A DNA stretch of 64,000 nucleotides from Microbacterium sp. Leaf159 (GTDB taxonomy: Bacteria; Actinomycetota; Actinomycetes; Actinomycetales; Microbacteriaceae), in NCBI RefSeq assembly GCF_001423615.1, contig NZ_LMOU01000001.1, forward strand, positions 2,489,347 through 2,553,346, written 5' to 3'. The position numbers and the translations under genes are program-made. Under the pieces are notes generated by a model. The model did no database searches, had not been told where the DNA came from, and saw only the letters and a list, made by a program, of their open reading frames with translations. Shown one piece after another: positions 58,404 through 64,000 of this stretch; position 1 is the stretch's first letter; each line of letters begins with the position of its first letter.

Positions 58404-59431
58404 CCGCACTCGCACGCACGAGCCGCGATCCGCACCGGGTGTCCACCGGGCGGGTCGCGCTCGTCGTCGTGCTCGCGGCGTTCGCACTGCTCGCGACGGC
58501 GCTCATCGGCCTGACGGTCGGTACGAAGATGGTCGGACTCGACACCGCCGTCGACGCGATCCTGCGGTTCGACGGCAGCGATCTGCAGCTCGTCGTGCGG
58601 GAATCGCGCATCCCCCGCACCGTGCTCGGTCTCGTCGTCGGTCTCGCGTTGGGCGCCGCGGGCGCCGTGATGCAGGGCCTCACCCGCAACGCCCTCGCCG
58701 ATCCCGGCACCCTGGGGGTCAACGCCGGAGCGTCCGTGGCCGTCGCGATCGCGGTCGCCGCCCTCGGCATCCACGACTTCCCGCACCTCATGGTGTTCGC
58801 ACTCGTCGGAGCACTCGTGGCGACCATCGGAGTGGTGCTGCTCGGAGCCGCGGGCGGCGGCAGCCCCGTGACCCTGGTGCTGTCAGGCGTCGCGCTCGCC
58901 GCGGTGCTCGGTGGAATCACAACGGCACTCGTGCTGCTGAACCCGACCGCCTTCCTGCAGATGCGCAGCTGGGAATCGGGTGCCCTCGCCGGCCGAGACC
59001 TCTCGATCCTCATCGCCGCCGGACCCATGATCGCCCTCGGGCTCGTCGTCGCCCTGCTGATGACGCGCAGCCTCGACGTGCTCGCCCTCGGCGACGAGAC
59101 GGCCGCGGCGCTCGGCGTCAAGATCGGTTTGCTGCGCACCGCGGCCGTCATCGCCGTGACGCTGCTCGCAGGAACGGCGACCGCGATCGCCGGTCCGATC
59201 GCGTTCCTCGGTCTCGCGGCTCCCCATATCGCCCGTGGAGTCGTCGGCGCCTCGCAGAAGGCGATCGTGCCGCTCGCTGCCGTGATCGGTGCGATCGTCG
59301 TCGTGCTCGGCGACGTCATCGGCCGCGTGATCATCGCGCCCCAGGAGGTGCCGGTCGGCATCGTGATGGCCTTCGTCGCGGCTCCGTTCCTGATCTGGAT
59401 CGGCCGCCGCAAGAATCCGGTGCAGCTGTGA
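58400..59431 (+). CDS. Iron-siderophore ABC transporter permease (FecCD family)
   Basis: 343 aa, GTG start overlapping the upstream TGA (GTGA). About nine to ten hydrophobic segments. Family blocks: ESRIPRTVLGLVVGLALGAAGAVMQGLTRNALADPGTLGVNAGAS, and GPIAFLGLAAPHIARGVVG near the C-terminus (ATPase-contact region), PQEVPVGIVMAFVAAPFLIWI. Forms the membrane channel with the next gene product. Confidence 0.93.
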   Translation: MTALARTSRDPHRVSTGRVALVVVLAAFALLATALIGLTVGTKMVGLDTAVDAILRFDGSDLQLVVRESRIPRTVLGLVVGLALGAAGAVMQGLTRNALADPGTLGVNAGASVAVAIAVAALGIHDFPHLMVFALVGALVATIGVVLLGAAGGGSPVTLVLSGVALAAVLGGITTALVLLNPTAFLQMRSWESGALAGRDLSILIAAGPMIALGLVVALLMTRSLDVLALGDETAAALGVKIGLLRTAAVIAVTLLAGTATAIAGPIAFLGLAAPHIARGVVGASQKAIVPLAAVIGAIVVVLGDVIGRVIIAPQEVPVGIVMAFVAAPFLIWIGRRKNPVQL

Positions 59432-60456
59432 GCGCCGACACCCGCACGTTCCTGCGGCAGGCACGCCGCACCCTCGACCGCCGGGGACGCATCGCGATGG
59501 GCATCCTCATCGCGGCGCTCGTCGTGTCGTTCGTGGCAGGTCTGTCGATCGGCGACACCGTGCTCTCGCCGATCAGGGTCATCCAGGCTCTGTTCGAGAT
59601 CGACGGAGGCATCCGCATGGTCGTGGTCGACTGGCGGCTGCCGCGCGCGCTCGCCGCGGTGTTCTTCGGGGCGGCGCTGGCGCTCTCGGGAACCGTCTTC
59701 CAGACGATCACGCGCAACCCGCTCGGCAGTCCCGACGTGATCGGACTGACGACCGGTGCCTACACGGGCGCCCTGATCGTGATGACCAGCGGCAGCGGGT
59801 CGGGATTCGCGGTCGCGATCGGCGCGATCCTCGGCGGTTTCGCCACGGCAGCACTGGTCGCCCTGCTGATCGCCGGACGCGGAGCACTCGGATACCGCAT
59901 AGTGATCGTCGGCATCGGCGTGAGCGCGGTGCTGGCGGCGGTCAATGCCTGGATGCTGCTGCGCGCCCGACGCGAGGTGGCGATATCCGCCGCGATCTGG
60001 GATGCCGGAACGCTGAACGGCGTCGGATGGAATCAGGCTCTGGTGCCGATCCTCGTGGTCAGCGTACTGATCGTCGTGCTGGTGTGCGTGCGGCGCGGAC
60101 TCTGGCTCGTCGAGCTCGGCGACGACATCGGCGCGAGTCTCGGCGGGCGCATGGGGGCCACCAAGGCCGGACTCGTCGCGATCGCGGTCGGACTCACGGG
60201 TGTGGTCACCGCCGTCATCGGACCCGTCGCGTTCATCGCGCTCGCTGCGCCCCACCTCGCCCGTCTCATCGTCAAGAACGGCCCGGCACACCTGGTCGCC
60301 ACCGCGCTGATGGGAGCGACCCTGCTCTCGCTCGCCGACATCATCGCGCAGAACGCCGTGCCGAAGCACGCGCTGCCGGTCGGGGTGGTCACACTCGTGC
60401 TCGGCGGTGCGTACCTGATCTACCTCGTCATACGCACGGCTCGTCGCCCGGTGTGA
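59428..60456 (+). CDS. Iron-siderophore ABC transporter permease (FecCD family)
   Basis: 342 aa, GTG start at 59428 overlapping the upstream stop by 4 nt. Blocks DWRLPRALAAVFFGAALALSGTVFQTITRNPLGSPDVIGLTTGA and GPVAFIALAAPHLARLIVKNGP, ending ALPVGVVTLVLGGAYLIYLVIR. A basic stretch (RQARRTLDRRGR) precedes the first segment. No ATP-binding subunit follows: the next 231 bp are repeats and a terminator. Confidence 0.93.
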   Translation: MSADTRTFLRQARRTLDRRGRIAMGILIAALVVSFVAGLSIGDTVLSPIRVIQALFEIDGGIRMVVVDWRLPRALAAVFFGAALALSGTVFQTITRNPLGSPDVIGLTTGAYTGALIVMTSGSGSGFAVAIGAILGGFATAALVALLIAGRGALGYRIVIVGIGVSAVLAAVNAWMLLRARREVAISAAIWDAGTLNGVGWNQALVPILVVSVLIVVLVCVRRGLWLVELGDDIGASLGGRMGATKAGLVAIAVGLTGVVTAVIGPVAFIALAAPHLARLIVKNGPAHLVATALMGATLLSLADIIAQNAVPKHALPVGVVTLVLGGAYLIYLVIRTARRPV

Positions 60457-60460
60457 GTGC

Positions 60461-60515
60461 GCATCCGCATCCGCATCCGCATCCGCATCCCGCACCCGCA
60501 CCCGCATCCGCATCG
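60461..60515. repeat. GCATCC/GCACCC hexanucleotide tandem repeat
   Basis: About nine units of GCATCC or GCACCC immediately after the permease stop and before the second 71-bp palindromic element. Confidence 0.85.
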
Positions 60516-60521
60516 CACGCT

Positions 60522-60592
60522 CGGGAGGAGAACTGCGCCAGGGGAGGATGCCTGTGGCTCATCGCTCCTCCCGAGGGCGGGTTCTCCTCCCG
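60522..60592. repeat. 71-bp palindromic element, copy 2
   Basis: Same terminal inverted repeats as copy 1 (CGGGAGGAGAAC at 60522-60533, GTTCTCCTCCCG at 60581-60592) and the shared core GGATGCCTGTGGCTCA. Roughly 85% of bases agree with copy 1 by eye, without length difference. Confidence 0.85.
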
Positions 60593-60639
60593 AGGCGTCG
60601 GCCCGAGCCGCGGCAGATCCCGCCTCAGGCACCGGAACG

Positions 60640-60675
60640 CACTGCGGGCCGAGGCGATCGCCCCGGCCCGCAGTG
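60640..60675. terminator. Bidirectional terminator between convergent genes
   Basis: Perfect 12-bp stem CACTGCGGGCCG / CGGCCCGCAGTG with a 12-nt loop, 12 bp from the lipoprotein stop. Serves the lipoprotein gene and possibly the siderophore operon. Confidence 0.65.
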
Positions 60676-60687
60676 TCTGCTCGTGGA

Positions 60688-61386
60688 TCAGAGCGGTGCG
60701 ACGATGTCCTGCTCGACGTCCCACTCGGTGATCTCCAGCGAGGTCTCGATGGTCTGGCCGGCGGCCTCGGTGGTGCCGGTGGTGGCGAGCACCACGTAGT
60801 CGCTCGTGACCTCGAAGGTCACGTCGACGGCCACGCCCTGCGCCTCGGAGGTGCCGGTCAGGAGGTAGACGTCCTGACCCAGGCGCGTGCCCGTGCCGGT
60901 GACGGTGAACTCGCCGGTGAGAGCGCCCGCGGCGGTCGCGGGGTCGGTGTCGGCGGCGGTCTGCGCACCGCTGCTGAGGGCGGCGATGATCGGGTCGCTC
61001 GAGTTGGGGTCGGCGACCTGCCACTCGCTCGTCGAGCTCTTGACCCAGGCGTCGTCACCGATCACGATGAGCGATCCCATCGGCGTGATGGTCTCGACGG
61101 CATCCGTTCCGGGGTTGTACCGGGCGGTCGTGTCCATGCCCAGGATGCTGGTCTTGGCGGCGTAGCCGGCGGTGTCGGTCATCGCCTCGGTGATGCAGGT
61201 GCCGAGAGCTGCGCCGTCGACTGTCGCGCCTTCGGACAGCTCGGGGCAGTCGGACTCGGGCGCGGTGGTCTCCTCCGCAGCCGCGGTGGGCTTGTCTTCG
61301 GCAGGCTCGTCAGAACCTGCGGTACATCCGGTCAGCACTACGGCGGCGGCGAGCATGACGCCGACACCCCACTTGTTCACGCGCAT
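60688..61386 (-). CDS. Secreted lipoprotein of unknown function
   Basis: 232 aa. Lipoprotein signal MRVNKWGVGVMLAAAVVLTGCTAG (lipobox LTG-C), then an acidic, Thr/Ala/Glu-rich linker. The mature domain has a Cys pair (SDCPELSE and GTCITEAM) and beta-strand-rich sequence (LIVIGDDAWVKSSTSEWQVAD; FTVTGTGTRLGQDVYLLTG), somewhat reminiscent of mycobacterial LppX/LprG-type lipoproteins. No confident family. Monocistronic and divergent from the rpsF operon. Confidence 0.82.
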   Translation of the reverse strand: MRVNKWGVGVMLAAAVVLTGCTAGSDEPAEDKPTAAAEETTAPESDCPELSEGATVDGAALGTCITEAMTDTAGYAAKTSILGMDTTARYNPGTDAVETITPMGSLIVIGDDAWVKSSTSEWQVADPNSSDPIIAALSSGAQTAADTDPATAAGALTGEFTVTGTGTRLGQDVYLLTGTSEAQGVAVDVTFEVTSDYVVLATTGTTEAAGQTIETSLEITEWDVEQDIVAPL

Positions 61387-61489
61387 GGCGTTTCCCCCTT
61401 CGGTCGTCGTCGTGCCTGTCGGCACGCACGAATACCAGCATGCCAACTCCGGGGCGATGCGTGTGGAGGCGGCCCGAAGTTTTCTCCGC

Positions 61490-61495
61490 TAGACT
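61490..61495 (+). promoter_or_regulatory. Putative rpsF operon -10 box (TAGACT)
   Basis: TAGACT with a leader of about 110 nt before the rpsF GTG. The leader contains a small hairpin (CCGGGAA-AGT-CCCGG, about 61566-61581) where S6-type autoregulation could act. Confidence 0.4.
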
Positions 61496-61610
61496 GTCAA
61501 GGTTGTCTGCCATCAGGCACCCACTCGGGTGGCTCGGCGGATGACGTGCACACACCCTCCTGCTTCCGGGAAAGTCCCGGAAGCCGTTCTAGTCCGAAGG
61601 AGGTGGGTAA

Positions 61611-61979
61611 GTGACGCACCAGTACGAACTCATGGTCATTCTGACCCCCGAGATCGACGAGCGCCAGGTCGCCCCTACGCTCGACAAGTTCCTGAAGGTC
61701 ATCACCAACGATGGTGGCTCGATTGACAAGGTCGACATCTGGGGCAAGCGCCGTCTGGCTTACGAGATCCAGAAGAAGAACGAGGGCATCTACGCCGTCG
61801 TCAACTTCACCGCCACCAGCGAGGCCACGCAGGAGCTCGACCGTCAGCTGAAGCTGAACGAGCAGATCATGCGTACGAAGGTCCTTCGCTCTGAGGAAGC
61901 TCAGGCGATGGTCGCTTCGGAGGCCAAGCGCTCTGAAGAGAAGGCTGCCCGCAAGGCGGCCAAGGCTGCGAAGGCCTGA
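61611..61979 (+). CDS. rpsF: 30S ribosomal protein S6
   Basis: 122 aa, GTG start after a strong AAGGAGGTGG ribosome site. Starts [60 protein letters not shown] is the S6 core that binds S18 and 16S rRNA. Alanine/lysine-rich tail ([15 protein letters not shown]). First gene of rpsF-ssb-rpsR-rplI; ssb follows after 5 bp. Confidence 0.98.
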   Translation: MTHQYELMVILTPEIDERQVAPTLDKFLKVITNDGGSIDKVDIWGKRRLAYEIQKKNEGIYAVVNFTATSEATQELDRQLKLNEQIMRTKVLRSEEAQAMVASEAKRSEEKAARKAAKAAKA

Positions 61980-61984
61980 GTCCG

Positions 61985-62497
61985 ATGGCCGGCGAAACAG
62001 TCATCACCGTGGTGGGAAACCTCACGGCCGACCCCGAGCTGCGCTACACGCAGAACGGACTGCCGGTGGCGAACTTCACCATCGCTTCGACGCCTCGGAA
62101 CTTCGATCGCGCCGCCAACGAGTGGAAGGACGGCGAAGCGCTGTTCCTCCGCGCGTCGGTCTGGCGTGAGTTCGCCGAGCACGTGGCGGGTTCGCTGACC
62201 AAGGGAATGCGCGTCATGGCGCAGGGCCGTCTGCGTCAGCGCTCCTACCAGGACCGCGAGGGCAACCAGCGCACCGCGATCGAGCTGGAGGTCGACGAGA
62301 TCGGCCCCTCGCTTCGGTACGCGACTGCACAGGTCACCCGTGCGGCCTCGACCGGTGGCGGCGGCGGTGGCGGCGGACAGTCGCGCCCCGCTCAGCAGCA
62401 GCAGGTGTCGGAGGAGCCGTGGTCAACGCCCGGCTCGTCGACCAGCGCAGATGCCTGGAGCACTCCGGGCAGCTTCGGTGACGACACCCCCTTCTGA
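61985..62497 (+). CDS. ssb: Single-stranded DNA-binding protein
   Basis: 170 aa. OB-fold with [36 protein letters not shown] and [62 protein letters not shown] Gly/Gln linker leads to the acidic tip GDDTPF, which docks partner proteins. Co-transcribed with rpsF and rpsR. Confidence 0.97.
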   Translation: MAGETVITVVGNLTADPELRYTQNGLPVANFTIASTPRNFDRAANEWKDGEALFLRASVWREFAEHVAGSLTKGMRVMAQGRLRQRSYQDREGNQRTAIELEVDEIGPSLRYATAQVTRAASTGGGGGGGGQSRPAQQQQVSEEPWSTPGSSTSADAWSTPGSFGDDTPF

Positions 62498-62547
62498 AAC
62501 AGGATCTCCGGATGCTTCGGCATCTGTCTCAAAACTAAGGAAAAACA

Positions 62548-62802
62548 ATGGCTGGAAAGTCGAGCGGCGACCGCCGCAAGCCGCGGAAGGGTGGCAAGCC
62601 CACCGCTCCCGCGAAGTCGATCCGGGTCGGAGTCATCGATTACAAGGATGTCTCCACCCTCCGTAAGTTCGTCTCGGAGCGCGGCAAGATCCGTGCCCGT
62701 CGTATCACCGGTGTTTCGGTGCAGGAGCAGCGTCTGATCGCCACGGCGATCAAGAACGCACGCGAAATGGCACTCCTGCCCTACGCTGGCGCCGGCCGGT
62801 AA
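62548..62802 (+). CDS. rpsR: 30S ribosomal protein S18
   Basis: 84 aa, basic. Contains [51 protein letters not shown], diagnostic for S18. The N-terminus lacks the Cys residues of zinc-binding S18 forms. ATG 62548 follows TAAGGAAAAACA. Partner of S6 on the 30S platform. Confidence 0.97.
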   Translation: MAGKSSGDRRKPRKGGKPTAPAKSIRVGVIDYKDVSTLRKFVSERGKIRARRITGVSVQEQRLIATAIKNAREMALLPYAGAGR

Positions 62803-62813
62803 GGGGTAACGAG

Positions 62814-63266
62814 ATGGCAAAGCTGATTCTCACGAACGAGGTCGCCGGGCTTGGTAGTGCCGGTGACGTGGTCGAGGTCAAGAACGGGTTCGCCCGCAAC
62901 TACCTCATCCCCCAGGGCTTCGCTACGGCGTGGACCCGCGGTGGCGAAAAGCAGGTCGCTTCGATCCAGGCTGCTCGTCAGGCGCGTGCGATCCACGACC
63001 GCGACGAGGCTGTGGCCCTGAAGAACTCCCTCGAGGGCACCAAGGTGCGCCTGGCCGTCAAGGCCGGCAACGAGGGTCGCCTCTTCGGTTCGGTCAAGAC
63101 CGATCACATCGCGGATGCTGTCGCAGCCGCGGGTCTCGGCTCGATCGACAAGCGCAAGGTGCACATCCCGTCGGCGATCAAGACGACCGGTGAGCACGAG
63201 GCCACGGTTCGTCTGCACGACGACGTGACCGCAGTCATCACGCTGCAGGTCGTCGCCGCCAAGTAA
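62814..63266 (+). CDS. rplI: 50S ribosomal protein L9
   Basis: 150 aa. N-terminal rRNA-binding domain [37 protein letters not shown], a long connecting helix, and C-terminal domain [63 protein letters not shown] at 62814, 11 bp after the rpsR stop. Last gene of the operon. Confidence 0.98.
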   Translation: MAKLILTNEVAGLGSAGDVVEVKNGFARNYLIPQGFATAWTRGGEKQVASIQAARQARAIHDRDEAVALKNSLEGTKVRLAVKAGNEGRLFGSVKTDHIADAVAAAGLGSIDKRKVHIPSAIKTTGEHEATVRLHDDVTAVITLQVVAAK

Positions 63267-63280
63267 GGCGCGACGCTCTC

Positions 63281-63314
63281 GAACGCCCTCTGTCCTTCGG
63301 GACAGGGGGCGTTC
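63281..63314 (+). terminator. Terminator of the rpsF-ssb-rpsR-rplI operon
   Basis: 15-bp stem GAACGCCCTCTGTCC / GGACAGGGGGCGTTC (one G-U pair) closed by a TTCG tetraloop (63296-63299), 14 bp after the rplI stop; no T tract. Confidence 0.8.
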
Positions 63315-63343
63315 TGCGTACCCGGTGGAGTCATGAGGGCACG

Positions 63344-63378
63344 ACGGATGCCCCACGCTGGGGACGCGGGGCATCCGT
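63344..63378. terminator. Second hairpin downstream of rplI
   Basis: Perfect 11-bp stem ACGGATGCCCC / GGGGCATCCGT (63344-63354 with 63368-63378). May terminate transcription from either side. Confidence 0.5.
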
Positions 63379-63501
63379 GAACTGTGCGGCATCGCAGACC
63401 GCGGGCTGGGCTGGGGACCCTTGCTCACCGCGTCACGGGATCCGCACACCGACGGTGCCGCATCTCCTCCCCCGAGGATGACGACACCGCCGGGGTCTGG
63501 G

Positions 63502-64000
63502 CTATGCCGTCACGTGGCGACGGCGCAGCATCCCGGCTCCGAGGAGAAGCAGGAGTGCGGCCACCGCGGCGTATCCGAGCGAGGACGAGCCGCCGGTGGC
63601 GGCGAGTCCCTGCGCGGATCCGGCCGCGGTCACCGCACCGCCGCTGGTGAGCGCCGCAGTGAACGTCGCACCGGCTTCCGTGCCCTGGTTCGTTCCCGGG
63701 CCGGTGCCCGGGTCCGTTCCGGGGTTCGTACCCGGATCCGTTCCGGGATCTGTTCCCGGGTCCGTTCCCGGAGTGGTGCCCGGGGTCGTCACCGTGCTCT
63801 CGCCGACCACGGCGATGGCGTTGCCACCGATCGTGATCGGAAGGGCGATCGGTGCCGTGACCTGGGTGCCGCCGAGGATGCCGTCGTCACCGGTGGTGGT
63901 GCCGCCGGTCGAGCCGCCTGCAGTGGGTGCGGTGGTGCCGGTTCCGCCGGTGATGGCGCTGTCTCCGAGGACGGAGATGGCGTTGCCGGTGGCGGTCACG
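63502..64000 (-). CDS. Chaplin-like surface protein with sortase-type anchor (N-terminus outside window)
   Basis: About 166 residues visible; the frame runs off the right edge. It contains two chaplin-like motifs, GNAISVLGDSAIT and ALPITIGGNAIAVVGEST. A PGTDPGTDPGTDPGTNPGTD repeat linker follows, then GLAATGG, a hydrophobic stretch (YAAVAALLLLLGAGML) and RRRHVTA: a LAxTG sortase signal. Probably a cell-wall-attached hydrophobic/amyloid-type surface protein related to long chaplins (inference from motif similarity). The chaplin Cys pair is not seen in the visible part. Confidence 0.75.
   Translation of the reverse strand, partial: VTATGNAISVLGDSAITGGTGTTAPTAGGSTGGTTTGDDGILGGTQVTAPIALPITIGGNAIAVVGESTVTTPGTTPGTDPGTDPGTDPGTNPGTDPGTGPGTNQGTEAGATFTAALTSGGAVTAAGSAQGLAATGGSSSLGYAAVAALLLLLGAGMLRRRHVTA

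Overview
The window is high-GC DNA covering the replication-origin region of an actinobacterium. The order gyrA-gyrB-dciA-recF-dnaN-oriC-dnaA, then rpmH-rnpA-yidD-yidC-jag-rsmG-parA-parB, is the conserved actinobacterial origin neighbourhood. GC-rich codon use, TAnnnT -10 boxes placed directly before leaderless starts, a DUF6049-murJ-trxB-trxA block and LAxTG-type surface anchors suggest the family Microbacteriaceae, probably Microbacterium. The genus is an inference. No rRNA, tRNA, CRISPR array, insertion sequence or prophage was seen.

Layout. 1-8470 (minus strand): gyrA (cut by the window edge), gyrB, dciA-like, recF, dnaN, an origin segment with perfect DnaA boxes and an AT-rich stretch, and dnaA. 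8471-11840 (plus): a second DnaA-box cluster with the rpmH promoter, then the ribosomal protein / RNase P / membrane insertase / KH-R3H / 16S methyltransferase string. 11841-14510: about 2.7 kb without a convincing gene, holding seven parS sites, a (GGGGCAT)n-type G-rich array and other direct repeats; this looks like the chromosomal centromere. 14511-16977: a small P-loop kinase-like gene and parAB, with parS sites beside the kinase-like promoter and inside the parA start. 17040-19374: a sugar transporter, a small unknown gene and a GrpB-family gene. 19447-24621 (minus): DUF6049 protein, MurJ, TrxB, TrxA. 24730-27355: a methyltransferase and a flavin-dependent oxidoreductase. 27479-34073: three secreted proteins, one LPGTG-anchored and two phosphatase-like. 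34198-35939: a small membrane protein and the CCA enzyme. 36121-39605: GAF regulator, aldehyde dehydrogenase and DUF779. 39632-41331: a trpS preceded by what reads as a complete ribosome-mediated attenuator with a Trp-Trp leader peptide, divergent from a HIT-family gene. 41338-46973 and 51864-57144: two complete peptide-type ABC transporter operons, the second divergent from an Lrp/AsnC regulator. 47348-51082: poorly characterised membrane and cytosolic proteins. 57363-60456: a siderophore uptake operon with a DtxR-like box but no ATPase gene, bracketed by two 71-bp copies of a palindromic repeat. 60688-63266: a lipoprotein and the rpsF-ssb-rpsR-rplI operon. 63502-end: the C-terminal part of a chaplin-like, sortase-type surface protein.

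How it fits together. DnaA acts on the two box clusters around dnaA. DnaN, RecF, gyrase and the DciA-like protein serve replication on the left arm. ParA, ParB and nine parS sites segregate the newly copied origin. The right part is mainly nutrient acquisition (peptides, sugar, iron, organic phosphate) and aldehyde oxidation. The most interesting regulatory signals are the trpS attenuator, the parS sites overlapping gene starts, the repeated leaderless promoter architecture and the paired 71-bp palindromes.
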